64,000 nucleotides of DNA from Mycolicibacterium moriokaense (GTDB taxonomy: Bacteria; Actinomycetota; Actinomycetes; Mycobacteriales; Mycobacteriaceae), in NCBI RefSeq assembly GCF_003347205.1, contig NZ_QQBJ01000002.1:310001-374000 (forward strand), in the 5' to 3' direction. Under the pieces are notes generated by a model that had not been told where the DNA came from, searched no databases, and saw only the letters and a program-made list of their open reading frames with translations. The number at the start of each line of letters is the position of its first letter. The first letter of the stretch is position 1. This document shows, one piece after another, positions 28,924 through 37,846 of the stretch. A program made the translations under genes and the position numbers.

Positions 28924-28969
28924 GGTCGCGCTCCTCTATAGATCTCGTTTGCGGTTCATTCGGTACTGC

Positions 28970-29046
28970 TGGTCGGGGTGACAGGATTTGAACCTGCGGC
29001 CTTCCGCTCCCAAAGCGGATGCGCTACCAAGCTGCGCTACACCCCG
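28970..29046 (-). tRNA. tRNA-Pro (anticodon TGG)
   Basis: Cloverleaf on the - strand: acceptor CGGGGTG/CACCCCG, D-arm GCGCAGCTTGGTAGCGC, anticodon loop CTTTGGGAG, T-loop GGTTCAAATCC and an encoded 3' CCA (28970-28972 in complement). It lies 46 bp upstream of tig. Confidence 0.96.
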
Positions 29047-29139
29047 TCGGACCACCGCAGATACTACGGCCCAGCCACGCCGAACCTTTAATTGGATTTG
29101 GTTGGATAGCCGCCGGTACAGTGTGGTGCTGCTGTACAC

Positions 29140-29213
29140 GCGGGCGTAGCTCAATGGTAGAGCCCTAGTCTTCCAAACTAGCTACGCGGGTTCGATTCCC
29201 GTCGCCCGCTCCA
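29140..29213 (+). tRNA. tRNA-Gly (anticodon TCC)
   Basis: Acceptor GCGGGCG/CGCCCGC, D-arm with GTAGCTCAATGGTAGAGC, anticodon loop CTTCCAA, T-loop GGTTCGATTCC and encoded CCA at 29211-29213. Divergent from tRNA-Pro, 93 bp apart. The 245 bp that follow before the P450 gene show no feature other than a GGGGGG ribosome site at the end. Confidence 0.96.
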
Positions 29214-29458
29214 TCGGGATCGCGCAACGCCGTCCCCACCGCATTTGAGCGTGATCCGTCATTCACCGTTTGCAGTCGATTCGACGCTGGCCCGAGTCAA
29301 CGTTCAGCAACTTCCCAGCTGGCTCAAAGGCTGTTGCCCGAAATCAGGGTCCTGGGAACCCGTATCCCCTCCGACTTCGCGAAATCGTCGTCAGGCGCCT
29401 TCCGAATTGCGGTAGCTTTCCGGCACTGTGCGGAATCTTGGGAAACTTCGGGGGGCGA

Positions 29459-30820
29459 ATGGCAACCGCGACGAACGACGAATTGCGGCTTCCTCCGGGA
29501 CCGCGTATTCCTAGCGCTGTTCAGGGCATCGGCTTCGTCGGCGCGAGAATCAAAATGCTGGCGGCCTTTCGACGTCATTACGGGCCGGTCTTCAGCATCA
29601 ACGTGCCGCTGATCGGGAAGACGGTGGTGATCAGCGACCCGAACCTGATCAAGGATCTCTTCACCACCAGCAGCGACCTGGTCGGCGTCGTGAACAACAA
29701 CTTCGCCAGCATCATCGGACCGGGTTCGACATTCGGCCTCGACGGCGAGGAACACCTCAAGCGCCGCAAACTGCTCACGCCGCCATTCCACGGCAAGCAG
29801 ATGAGAAGCTACGAGTCCGTCGTCGAGGAAGAGACTCTGCGCGAGATCGCCACCTGGCCCGAAGACCGCGAGTTCAAGATGCTCGAACCGATGGAGCGAC
29901 TGACCCTCAACGTGATCCTTCGCACCGTCTTCGGCGCTGAGGGGCCCGCGCTGGAGGAACTGCGCCAGTTGCTGCCGGCCGCGGTCGCGATCGGATCGCC
30001 TTTTGCTTTGTTGCCGCCGAAGGCGCGCCGTGACCTCGGTCCGTGGAAGCCCTGGCAGAAGTTCCTCGACTACCGACGCAGGTACGACGAGATCGTGGGC
30101 TCGCTCATCGCGGATGCGCGCACGGACCCCGATTCGGATGCGCGCACCGATGTGCTCTCGCTCTTGCTCAAGGCTCGCTATGAAGACGGCGGGGCGATCT
30201 CCGACGGACATATCGCCGACGAGTTGCTCACCTTGCTCACCGCCGGTCACGAAACGACCGCCACCGCGCTCACGTGGGCGATAGAACGGTTGCGCCGGCA
30301 CCCGCGGTTGCTTGCTCGACTGACCGAGGAAGTCGATGACGGCGGCTCGGAACTACGGCACGCGACGATCTTGGAGGTCCAACGCATCCGCCCCGGCATC
30401 GACTCCGCAATTCGCGGTACCAAGAAGCGAATTCGACTGGGCGAGTGGGTCATTCCAGAGAACCACACGCTGATGGTCAGCTTCCCGCTGGTCCACGAAT
30501 GGGCGGACAACTACCCCGATCCCGCGTCGTTCAACCCGGACCGCTTTCTCGGCGCCAACCCCGACGCGCGCACCTTTGTCCCGTTCGGCGGCGGCATTCG
30601 ACGATGCACCGGAGCCGCGTTCGCGAGCATGGAGATGGACGTCGTGCTGCGCACGCTGCTGCGCGAATTGCATTTCGAACCAACCGACGCACCGGATGAG
30701 CGGCGCGCCTTGCACGGTGTGGTTATCGCGCCCGGTAACGGCGGTCGCGCGGTGATTCGTCGACGCGCGGGCGCCGCGGCATTCGCGGTGGACGAGCAGG
30801 CGGGCAAGCGCGCCGGCTGA
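29459..30820 (+). CDS. Cytochrome P450 (CYP135/136/138-like)
   Basis: 453-aa haem mono-oxygenase. The N-terminus carries the proline cluster LPPGPRIPS. I-helix oxygen-activation motif AGHETT, K-helix ExxR in EVQRIRPG, and haem loop FVPFGGGIRRCTG with axial Cys383. The loop followed by AAFASMEMDVVLRTLLRE resembles mycobacterial CYP138-type enzymes. ATG 29459 has GGGGGGCGA directly upstream; a longer open frame from 29270 has no such site. No dedicated ferredoxin or regulator lies next to it. Substrate unknown. It is the first gene of the accessory segment after the tRNAs. Confidence 0.92.
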   Translation: MATATNDELRLPPGPRIPSAVQGIGFVGARIKMLAAFRRHYGPVFSINVPLIGKTVVISDPNLIKDLFTTSSDLVGVVNNNFASIIGPGSTFGLDGEEHLKRRKLLTPPFHGKQMRSYESVVEEETLREIATWPEDREFKMLEPMERLTLNVILRTVFGAEGPALEELRQLLPAAVAIGSPFALLPPKARRDLGPWKPWQKFLDYRRRYDEIVGSLIADARTDPDSDARTDVLSLLLKARYEDGGAISDGHIADELLTLLTAGHETTATALTWAIERLRRHPRLLARLTEEVDDGGSELRHATILEVQRIRPGIDSAIRGTKKRIRLGEWVIPENHTLMVSFPLVHEWADNYPDPASFNPDRFLGANPDARTFVPFGGGIRRCTGAAFASMEMDVVLRTLLRELHFEPTDAPDERRALHGVVIAPGNGGRAVIRRRAGAAAFAVDEQAGKRAG

Positions 30821-30889
30821 GCCGACGGTCCCAAAAATCGCCGGCTTAGCCCTGCAGCACGGCCCTCGATGGCCGGAAGTGGACGACCC

Positions 30890-31348
30890 CTATGCAGCGG
30901 TCAGCGTCACCGGAGAGGTGATCGTGTTGTCTCCCACGCAGTGATTCGTCGATGCCTGCGTCCCCTGCAACGTCGCGGCATCGATCGACGTGATGGTCGT
31001 GATGTCCGGTCCCGCACCGCACTTCATGAGTGTGGTTTCCTGCGTCATCTCCCACCGGCCGTTGTTCAGGTGCAAATCGCCGCCGTTGGATGCCCCAGGC
31101 AAGCTGGGCATATCCGGCATGGCGACATGGGCGCAGCCCGCTCCGCACGAGGTGATCACCCATGTGCTGGTGCGAACCTGCGGGTTGGACAACGGGAAGC
31201 CTGTCGTGGTGGCCTGAGTGTCGTCCTTGGTAAGGGTGTACGACCCGTTCAATTCAGGGTCCGCCGCAGCCTGTCCCGCCGGTCCGATTGTGAGGCATAC
31301 CGCCGCCGCGGCGATTGCCACGGATGCAGAGCCGAGGATCTTGTTCAT
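30890..31348 (-). CDS. Secreted protein with four cysteines
   Basis: 152 aa. Sec signal peptide (MNKILGSASVAIAAAAVCLT) cleaved around AGQAAADPE, residue 30. The mature part has four Cys (in TSCGAGCAHV, LMKCGAG and NHCVGD) that could form two disulfides, and a beta-rich pattern GSYTLTKDDTQATTTG and GRWEMTQETTLMKC. Resembles a family of exported mycobacterial proteins of unknown role. Converges on the P450 gene; the 70-bp space shows no strong hairpin. Confidence 0.82.
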   Translation of the reverse strand: MNKILGSASVAIAAAAVCLTIGPAGQAAADPELNGSYTLTKDDTQATTTGFPLSNPQVRTSTWVITSCGAGCAHVAMPDMPSLPGASNGGDLHLNNGRWEMTQETTLMKCGAGPDITTITSIDAATLQGTQASTNHCVGDNTITSPVTLTAA

Positions 31349-31499
31349 CGCTATCCCTCCGTACCCGGGCTTTTCCCGGGATGGGCCGAAGGTAACCCTG
31401 TTTGCTGGATCTGTCCGCCCGTTTTGAATCTATGACGCAGATCGCAGTGCGCGCACCGCCGTTACCCGCGTTACCGGCAACTCCCCCGAACTGAGTCCG

Positions 31500-31558
31500 C
31501 GAGATCTGCACGAGGGCTGTGACCCCGGCCCGAACTCACGACCCTGGTGCAGATCTCG
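31500..31558. repeat. Palindromic intergenic repeat, family III, copy 1
   Basis: Perfect 12-bp arms CGAGATCTGCAC (31500-31511) and GTGCAGATCTCG (31547-31558); pairing continues inward for about 14 more positions with three mismatches. Located after the thioredoxin stop. Related elements lie at 59619, 60563 and 63592. Confidence 0.75.
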
Positions 31559-31614
31559 ACGTAGGACAATGCAATTCGCCGTACGGCAGGCGCGCAACGC
31601 CTGCAACTAACCGC

Positions 31615-32043
31615 CTAGCTCCGCAGCGCGTCGTCCAGCCAGTTTCGTAGCGCCGCGACCGGGGCGGCACCGGCCTTGCGGGCCAGCACACGGCCCTTGT
31701 CCATCAGCAACAATGTCGGAACGGCTTGCACCTCAAACCGTTTCGACAGATTCGGCGCGGTATCGACGTCGACCTTGACGAGTTTCAGCGATCCGGCGCG
31801 CTCGCCGGCGAGTTGCTCCAGCGCCGGGCTGACCATCCGGCACGGTCCGCACCAGGTGGCCCACAGGTCGACCAGCACCGGCACCGACGCGCCCTCCGCG
31901 ATGTCGGCGAAGTCGCCGTCGCCGGCCGACGCGATCCAGGGCAACCACTGGCGGCACTGCCCACACCGCGGCCTGCCGCTGCCGCCGGCGGAGACGCGGT
32001 TGCGCCGCCCGCAGTGCGGGCAGGTCACGGTGTTGGAATCCAT
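31615..32043 (-). CDS. Thioredoxin with N-terminal zinc ribbon (Trx2 type)
   Basis: 142 aa. A zinc-binding head with Cys8, Cys11 (CPHCG) and Cys27, Cys30 (CGQC) precedes a thioredoxin domain with the active site WCGPC (64-68) and cis-Pro in AVPTLL. This is the architecture of bacterial thioredoxin-2 (E. coli TrxC), a cytosolic disulfide reductant linked to oxidative stress. ATG 32043 starts at MDSNTVTCPHC. Single gene between the repeat and the divergent transporter; regulation not evident. Confidence 0.92.
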   Translation of the reverse strand: MDSNTVTCPHCGRRNRVSAGGSGRPRCGQCRQWLPWIASAGDGDFADIAEGASVPVLVDLWATWCGPCRMVSPALEQLAGERAGSLKLVKVDVDTAPNLSKRFEVQAVPTLLLMDKGRVLARKAGAAPVAALRNWLDDALRS

Positions 32044-32214
32044 GAAGTCGATTGTCGCCGCCTCGCCCTGTCGGCAGCGGCCTTTCGGCCGTGAACGATG
32101 CGGCTGAGGTCATCCGACGTCAAGCGCCTAAGGTCGTCGGTGGCGCGCCCCTTCATCATCCAGACACCGGGGCGCCGAACCGGTAAGTCGAGCCGACGGA
32201 GGCGCGAGCACCGC

Positions 32215-33546
32215 ATGGGCCATGACATCCTTGCCCGTCTCGACCGCATCCCGGTCTGGGCTTTGCCCCGGCATTTCCTGGCGATCATCGGCATCGGCTA
32301 CTTCTTCGTCTTCTACGACATCGCCGACATCGGCTACGCGCTACCGGCGATCACGGATGAGTTCGGTCTGACCGGCAGCGAGGGCGTATTCGTAGCCGTC
32401 GCGGTCGGTCTGGTCGGGTATGCCGTTGGGTCGATCGGTATCGGATCGCTGGCCGACCGTTTCGGCCGTTACAGGATGCTGATCCTGACCATGACTCTGA
32501 CGGCCGTCGGATCCTTCGGCGACGCCGCCGCGCAGGGTCTCGTCTCGTTGGCGGTGTTCCGGTTCGTCACCGGGATGGGTGTCGGCGCCGACCTCAATCT
32601 CGTGTCGACCTACGTCAGCGAGCTCGCGCCGGCACGGGTGCGCGGCCGGATCACGGTGCTGACGTTCGTGATCGGCATCCTCGGCCAGACCGTCACGCCG
32701 TTCGTCGCTCTGGCCCTGGTGCCGCACTTCGCGCACGGCTGGCGTCTGTTGTTCGTCATCGGCGGTGCGATCGCGCTGCTGGGCCTCGTCGCGCGGACGG
32801 TGTTGCCCGAGTCGCCGCGCTGGGAAGTGCTGCACGGGCGGGTCAGTGAGGCCGAACGCACGGTGGCGCGGATGGAGCAGACGTGTGCGCAGTGCGGAGT
32901 GTCGCTGCCGGATCCAGCGGCCGAGTCCGTCGACGAGGGGCGCGCTGGTTGGCATGGTCTGTTCGCCCGCCCGTACGGCCGAAGGCTCGCGATCCTGATA
33001 TCGATGTGGTTCCTCTGGTACATCGGCAATTACGGATTCCTCGGCGACGCAACCCAGCTGATGACCGACAAGGGTGCGGCAATCGGCGGGTCGATCCTGT
33101 TCTTGGCCATCGGGGCGGCCGGTTATCCGGTGGGCGCCGCGGCGATGCTGGTGCTCGTCGATCGTCTGGAGCGGCGAGTGCTCATCCTGATCTCGACGGT
33201 GGTGTGGTTGATCGGGATGCTGCTCGTCGGCTCCTTCGCCGGCGACGTCGCGATCTCGGCGGGCGCGTTCCTGGCGGCGGTGGCGCTGGGTTCCTACCTT
33301 CAGGTCGCCTACACGTTTACCGCGGAGAGCTTTCCCACCCGCGGCCGTGCCACCCTGTTCGCGCTCTCCGACGGCATCGGCCACAGCGGCGGCGCGCTGG
33401 GGGCGCTGGCGCTGCCGGTCGTCGTCGCGCACTGGTCGTTCTTCGGCGGTTTCGCCGCCATCGGTGTCACGGGTCTGCTCGCCGGTCTGGTGGCCCTGCT
33501 GGGACCCGCCGCGACCGGACGCCGGCTCGAGCACGTCTCTGGTTGA
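32215..33546 (+). CDS. MFS transporter, sugar/metabolite:H+ symporter type
   Basis: 443 aa with 12 predicted membrane helices. Family signatures: loop 2-3 motif GIGSLADRFGRYRM, the ELAPARVRGR motif after helix 4 and PESPRW after helix 6, as in the sugar-porter/aromatic-acid branch. A cytoplasmic central loop has Cys-x2-Cys (TCAQCG). ATG 32215 was chosen because the first helix follows shortly; the upstream in-frame part is Arg-rich. Ribosome site GGAGG is somewhat distant. Substrate unknown. Confidence 0.88.
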   Translation: MGHDILARLDRIPVWALPRHFLAIIGIGYFFVFYDIADIGYALPAITDEFGLTGSEGVFVAVAVGLVGYAVGSIGIGSLADRFGRYRMLILTMTLTAVGSFGDAAAQGLVSLAVFRFVTGMGVGADLNLVSTYVSELAPARVRGRITVLTFVIGILGQTVTPFVALALVPHFAHGWRLLFVIGGAIALLGLVARTVLPESPRWEVLHGRVSEAERTVARMEQTCAQCGVSLPDPAAESVDEGRAGWHGLFARPYGRRLAILISMWFLWYIGNYGFLGDATQLMTDKGAAIGGSILFLAIGAAGYPVGAAAMLVLVDRLERRVLILISTVVWLIGMLLVGSFAGDVAISAGAFLAAVALGSYLQVAYTFTAESFPTRGRATLFALSDGIGHSGGALGALALPVVVAHWSFFGGFAAIGVTGLLAGLVALLGPAATGRRLEHVSG

Positions 33547-33637
33547 CGGTCCCCGCGCGCCGCACCGGCGCCGGAGCGTGACCGGCCGCGACGGAGTTCT
33601 TCGAAGGCTGTAAGAAACGGCTGCCAGCATCGCAGCC

Positions 33638-34141
33638 ATGGACTCACCGCGTTCGGGCTTCCGCCGCGCCGCCGCGACGTCGTGGGCGCTCACCGGCATC
33701 GGCATCGCGGGTATTGCGGGTGCGTCCGCCCTGGCCTACGCCGACACCGTCAAACCGGCCCCGGCCGCCCCGCCTGCCGATGTCGTCGACGTCGCGCCCC
33801 CCGACCCTGCCACCGACCCCGGCGCGGCCCTCCCACCGGCACCCGAGGCGGCACCCGAGGCCGTCACGCCTACCGTCGCCCCGCCACCCGCGCCGGTCGC
33901 ACCACCTCCCGCACCGGAGACAATCGAACAGAAAGCCGTCGAACAGGCCCCGGTCGTCACCCGTACCCAGGTCCCGCAGTACGTCCCCGAAACGACTGTC
34001 CAGCAGGCGCCGGTCAGCACCGAGGCGCCCGCGCCCGTGGTGAAGACTCCCCCGACGACGACCCGCAAGCGCTCGCTGACCCCGACGACCGTGATGGCGC
34101 CGAAGTACTCCCCGCCCATCGTCATATCCCGCGGCTCATGA
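33638..34141 (+). CDS. N-terminally anchored, Pro/Ala-rich exported protein
   Basis: 167 aa. Short basic start, one hydrophobic segment (about residues 14-34, WALTGIGIAGIAGASALAYA) serving as signal peptide or anchor, and then a low-complexity Pro/Ala/Val/Thr chain to the end with basic TTTRKRS near residue 143. No FMN-binding [ST]GAT motif. Its stop overlaps the ApbE start (ATGA), so it is the first gene of the electron-transfer operon. It may be a cell-wall-spanning spacer or partner; no family recognised. Confidence 0.7.
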   Translation: MDSPRSGFRRAAATSWALTGIGIAGIAGASALAYADTVKPAPAAPPADVVDVAPPDPATDPGAALPPAPEAAPEAVTPTVAPPPAPVAPPPAPETIEQKAVEQAPVVTRTQVPQYVPETTVQQAPVSTEAPAPVVKTPPTTTRKRSLTPTTVMAPKYSPPIVISRGS

Positions 34142-35073
34142 CCGTCGCGAGCGAACACGTCTCCGTCGCGACCACCGAGTGGCAGCAGTGGAGCACGACC
34201 ATGACGATCGCCGTGGCCGAACCCGACTGCCTCGCCGCCGCGCGCGCCGAGGTCGACTGTGAACTCGACGCCGTCGAACGGGCGGCATCCCGCTTCCGGC
34301 CGGACTCCGAAATCAATGCACTCGCCGCGACACCCGGCCTGCCGACTCCGGTGAGCCCTCTGCTGGCCGAACTGCTCGACGCGGCGCTGGCGGCCGCAGA
34401 GGTGACCGACGGGGATGTCGACCCGACCGTCGGCGCCGCGCTCATCGCACTCGGGTACGACCGCGACTTCGCCGGTGTTCACCGCGCCGACCCGGTGGCG
34501 GCGTCGATGACGATTCCGGCGACGTGGTCGATGATCAGCCTCGACGACGGTCTGGTCACCGTGCCTGACGGCGTGACGCTCGACCTGGGTGCGACGGCCA
34601 AGGCGGTCGCCGCGGACCGCTGCGCGCAGCGGGTGCACACCGCCACGGGAAGCGGCGTGCTCGTCAGCCTGGGCGGCGACATCGCCACGGCCGGGCCGGC
34701 GCCGCAGGGCGGCTGGGAGGTGCTGGTCCACGACCACGATGACGATCCCGCCGCCGCGATCTCACTGCCCGCAGGGGCTTCGCTGGCCACGTCGAGCACC
34801 GTCCGCCGCCGCTGGGGCGCGGGCACGACGCCGGTCCACCACATCCTCGACCCCCGGACACGCCGCCCAGCCCAGCCCGTGTGGCGCACGGTCAGCGTCG
34901 CCGCGCCGGCGTGCTTCGCCGCCAACACCGTCAGCACGGCCGCCATCGTCCGGGGATGGCGCGCGCTGGATTGGATTGACTTCCTTGGTCTTCCGGCCCG
35001 CCTGGTCGATGGCGACCGCGTTGTACACACCGTCGGCGGGTGGCCCGAACCCGATGCTGGGAGCCGGCCGTGA
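34138..35073 (+). CDS. FAD:protein FMN transferase (ApbE-like)
   Basis: 311 aa. ApbE enzymes covalently attach FMN to Thr/Ser of target proteins. Family blocks are present: GDVDPTVGAALIALGY, LDLGATAKAVAAD, VSLGGDIATAGP and the Mg/FAD site region TSSTVRR...HHILDPRTRRPA. No signal peptide, so presumably cytosolic, unlike many Gram-negative ApbE lipoproteins. Four-base overlaps link it to both neighbours. No protein with the usual flavinylation motif is encoded in this operon, so the acceptor is unknown. Confidence 0.9.
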   Translation: MTVASEHVSVATTEWQQWSTTMTIAVAEPDCLAAARAEVDCELDAVERAASRFRPDSEINALAATPGLPTPVSPLLAELLDAALAAAEVTDGDVDPTVGAALIALGYDRDFAGVHRADPVAASMTIPATWSMISLDDGLVTVPDGVTLDLGATAKAVAADRCAQRVHTATGSGVLVSLGGDIATAGPAPQGGWEVLVHDHDDDPAAAISLPAGASLATSSTVRRRWGAGTTPVHHILDPRTRRPAQPVWRTVSVAAPACFAANTVSTAAIVRGWRALDWIDFLGLPARLVDGDRVVHTVGGWPEPDAGSRP

Positions 35074-35633
35074 TCGACCAGGCGCTGTGGGCCCTGGGGC
35101 GCGGCACCGGAATCGTGGCGCTGGCCTTCATGACGTTGTCGGTGGCGCTGGGCATCGCGACGCGCTCGGGACGCTCCTTGATCGTGTTGCCGCGGTTCGC
35201 CGTCGCCGATGTGCACCGCTTCGCGGCGCTGGCCGCCACGCTGCTGGTGGCCCTGCACGTGTCGCTGCTGTTTCTCGATCCCTACGCGCAGTTGCGCGTC
35301 GTCGACTTCGTGGTGCCTTTCCTCGGTGCGTACAAACCGGTGTGGCTGGGGCTGGGCACACTGGCGCTGGACGTTCTCGCCGTCGTCATCGTCACGAGCC
35401 TGCTTCGGCATCGGATCGGCGTACGGGTCTTTCGTTGGGTGCACTGGCTGACCTACGCGTTGTGGCCGGTCGCGCTGGCGCATGCGCTCGGAAACGGCAC
35501 CGATTCCGGACGCCGATGGTTCCTGCTGTTCGCCGGATGCTGTGCGCTGGTGGCGGCCGCCTCACTGCTGTGGCGGCTGCGGGCCGACTACGTCGAGTAC
35601 GCAGACGCGCGAGTCCAGGCGGACACCCGATGA
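35070..35633 (+). CDS. Ferric-reductase-like transmembrane protein (haem b, YedZ/MsrQ-like fold)
   Basis: 187 aa with about five to six membrane helices and histidines placed to hold haem: VHRFAALAATLLVALHVSLLF (two His on one helix) and FRWVHWLTYALWPVALAHALG (two His). This is the ferric_reduct core without FAD/NAD domains. GTG start overlaps the ApbE stop (GTGA), and its stop overlaps the NuoF-like start (ATGA). Probably carries electrons across the membrane from the cytosolic NuoF-like/ferredoxin partners. Confidence 0.85.
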   Translation: MIDQALWALGRGTGIVALAFMTLSVALGIATRSGRSLIVLPRFAVADVHRFAALAATLLVALHVSLLFLDPYAQLRVVDFVVPFLGAYKPVWLGLGTLALDVLAVVIVTSLLRHRIGVRVFRWVHWLTYALWPVALAHALGNGTDSGRRWFLLFAGCCALVAAASLLWRLRADYVEYADARVQADTR

Positions 35634-36889
35634 CGGGCACTGTGCAGCCGCCGAGCCTGCCGAGGCTCTTCGCGGCGGGCGGACCCACGCTCGACGAACA
35701 TCGTCGGCGTTTCGGCCCGATGCCCGCAGGCCTTGGGCGCGAGTTGATCCCGATGCTCGAGCAGGCGGGCCTGACCGGGCGCGGCGGCGGCGGGTTCCCG
35801 ACCGGCCGCAAAATCGCCGCCGTCACCGGCCGCAAGCCGGTGGTGGTGGCCAACGGCGCCGAAGGCGAACCGTTGAGCCGCAAGGATGCAGCCTTGCTGG
35901 ACCGCGCGCCGCATCTGGTGCTCGACGGCTTGACGGCCGCTGCGGCGGCCGTCGGCGCCCGCACGGTCTACCTGTATCTGCCCGCGCGACTGATGCCCGC
36001 GGTGTCATACGCCATCGAGGAGCGCAAAGCGGCACGACTCGACCGCTACACCCCCACCCTGGTCGAAGCCCCTGACACATTCGTCGCCGGCGAGGAGTCC
36101 GCGGCCATCCGGCGAATCGAAGGCGGCCCCGCGCTGCCACGCGACCGAAAAGTCGTCACCGCGATATCGGGAGTGCGCGGACGGCCCACGCTCGTCAACA
36201 ACGTCGAAACCCTGGCCAACATCGGGTTGATCGCGCGCTTCGGCGCCACGTGGTTTCGGGGCGTGGGCGACGGGGCCGAGCCGGGCAGCATGCTCGTCAC
36301 GCTGTCGGGTGCGGTGCACTGTCGCCGCGTCGCCGAAGTGCCCACCGGCGCCCTCGTGGCGAGCGTGATCGCCGCCGCCGCCGACACCGATCCGGGCAGC
36401 GTTCGCGCGGTGCTCGTCGGCGGCTATCACGGCAGTTGGATCCCGGCAGCGGCATTCGACACCGCGCGCATGTCGCGCACGGGTTTGGCGCCGTTGGGGG
36501 CAAGCCCAGGCGCGGGAATCATCCACGTGTTGGGCATGGATGAATGCGGGCTCGCGCGCACTGCGAACGCCGTCGCCTATCTCGCCGAGCAGAGTGCCCG
36601 CCAGTGCGGTCCCTGCCTCAACGGTCTGCCCACGTTGGCCGCTCTGCTCGACGACCTCGCCTACGGCCGGGTCGATGACGCGCTGCTCGATGAGGTGGAC
36701 CGAATCGTCGATCTCGTCGACGGCCGCGGCTCGTGTCGGCATCCCGACGGCACGGCGCGCCTGGTGCGCAGCGCCCTAGACACGTTCGGCTCCGACATCG
36801 ACCTGCATCGGCGTGGCGGTTGCGAAGCCGCGCTGGCACCGCAGCCGCAGCCCAGCCACCGTCGCGCGCCAACCGGGAGCGCCGGATGA
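35630..36889 (+). CDS. NuoF-like NADH-binding/SLBB oxidoreductase subunit with an atypical Fe-S site
   Basis: 419 aa. FMN/NADH fold signatures GLTGRGGGGFPTGRK (residues 48-61) and NGAEGEPLSRKD (75-86), VNNVETLANI, then an SLBB-like part and the C-terminal cluster domain. In NuoF the cluster is C-x2-C-x2-C-x39-C; here Cys326, Cys329 and Cys369 match the last three positions exactly, but the first is Ala323. So the N3-type cluster would have three Cys ligands. Coupled by ATGA overlaps to the membrane haem protein and ferredoxin. Likely oxidises NAD(P)H and passes electrons to ferredoxin and the haem protein; no other complex I genes are here. Confidence 0.85.
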   Translation: MTGTVQPPSLPRLFAAGGPTLDEHRRRFGPMPAGLGRELIPMLEQAGLTGRGGGGFPTGRKIAAVTGRKPVVVANGAEGEPLSRKDAALLDRAPHLVLDGLTAAAAAVGARTVYLYLPARLMPAVSYAIEERKAARLDRYTPTLVEAPDTFVAGEESAAIRRIEGGPALPRDRKVVTAISGVRGRPTLVNNVETLANIGLIARFGATWFRGVGDGAEPGSMLVTLSGAVHCRRVAEVPTGALVASVIAAAADTDPGSVRAVLVGGYHGSWIPAAAFDTARMSRTGLAPLGASPGAGIIHVLGMDECGLARTANAVAYLAEQSARQCGPCLNGLPTLAALLDDLAYGRVDDALLDEVDRIVDLVDGRGSCRHPDGTARLVRSALDTFGSDIDLHRRGGCEAALAPQPQPSHRRAPTGSAG

Positions 36890-37116
36890 CGCCCGCCGCC
36901 CGGTTGCACATCGACTGGACCCGCTGCGACGGCCGCGGGCTGTGCGCCGAACTGCTGCCGGGACTGCTGCGCCGAGACGACTGGGGCTATCCCGTGGTCC
37001 GCGATGGCACGCGCGAACCGGCGATATCGCCACGGGACGCGCGCTACGCCAGGGCAGCGGTACGTCGATGCCCGAAGTTGGCGCTGTCACTGATTTCGGA
37101 AACCGGCGGCGACTAA
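36886..37116 (+). CDS. Ferredoxin ([3Fe-4S]-type, single cluster)
   Basis: 76 aa. Cys14-x5-Cys20 (CDGRGLC) and Cys62 followed by Pro (RRCPKLAL) give the three-Cys pattern of small actinobacterial ferredoxins, here with Gly at the third position of the missing ligand. ATG 36886 overlaps the NuoF-like stop (ATGA). Small cytosolic electron carrier, presumably the partner of that subunit. P450s commonly use this ferredoxin class, but the nearest P450 is 6 kb away. Confidence 0.87.
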   Translation: MTPAARLHIDWTRCDGRGLCAELLPGLLRRDDWGYPVVRDGTREPAISPRDARYARAAVRRCPKLALSLISETGGD

Positions 37117-37123
37117 ACCGCCG

Positions 37124-37846
37124 ATGCCGGTCGATGACGACGCGATGGCGTGGCACCCTCGCTACGTGGCCACGCCGACGTCTGGCGCCGCGGTGCTGAT
37201 TGTGGAAGACGACCGCGCGCTCAGCGCCATGCTCAGCGACCTGTTCGCCGAGCAGGGTTACCGCGTCGACACGGCCTACGACGGCCAGCAGGGGCTGCAC
37301 CGCGGTCTCATCGGCGACTATGACGCCATGATCGTCGACCGCGGGTTGCCGGTGATGGACGGCGCCGATCTGGTCGCGCTTCTGCGTGCCCGCGGGGTGA
37401 CGACACCGGCGTTGGTGCTGACGGCCCGCGGGTCGGTGGATGACCGCGTCGAAGGCCTGGACGCCGGCGCACAGGACTATCTGGTCAAACCCTTCGAGAT
37501 AGCCGAACTGCTGGCCCGGGTGCGGGCGCTGCTGCGGCGCACCGACAGTGCGGGCAGCGTCGTATGCGCCGGAGGTCTGCGGCTGGATCGGGTGAGCCGG
37601 CGCGTGTCAGGCGCGCCGCTGAGCGGGGTCGAGGTCGAACTGTCCGAACGCGAGGCGTCGCTGCTGGCGACGCTGATGGGCGCGCCGCGACGGGTGTTCA
37701 GCCGCGATCAGTTGCTCGACTCGGTGTTCGACGGCGCGGAAACGCCCGGTGCCGTCGACTCCTACGTGCACTATCTGCGGCGCAAGCTCGGCAGGCAGGT
37801 GGTCAGGACCGTGCATCGGACCGGCTACCGGTTCGGACTCGAGTGA
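37124..37846 (+). CDS. OmpR/PhoB family response regulator
   Basis: 240 aa. Receiver domain with acidic pair Asp29-Asp30 (VEDD), phospho-acceptor Asp72 (IVDRGLPVMDG) and Lys in YLVKPFE, then a winged-helix DNA-binding domain ending in HRTGYRFGLE. Starts 7 bp after the ferredoxin stop and overlaps the kinase gene by 4 bp (GTGA), so the regulator is part of the electron-transfer operon. ATG 37145 is a shorter alternative. Likely regulates its own operon, but no operator was recognised. Confidence 0.92.
   Translation: MPVDDDAMAWHPRYVATPTSGAAVLIVEDDRALSAMLSDLFAEQGYRVDTAYDGQQGLHRGLIGDYDAMIVDRGLPVMDGADLVALLRARGVTTPALVLTARGSVDDRVEGLDAGAQDYLVKPFEIAELLARVRALLRRTDSAGSVVCAGGLRLDRVSRRVSGAPLSGVEVELSEREASLLATLMGAPRRVFSRDQLLDSVFDGAETPGAVDSYVHYLRRKLGRQVVRTVHRTGYRFGLE

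Noticed and set aside
28936-29154. 72-codon - strand frame spanning the two tRNA genes
   Set aside because: It runs through the tRNA-Pro gene and into tRNA-Gly; coding here is incompatible with the RNA genes.
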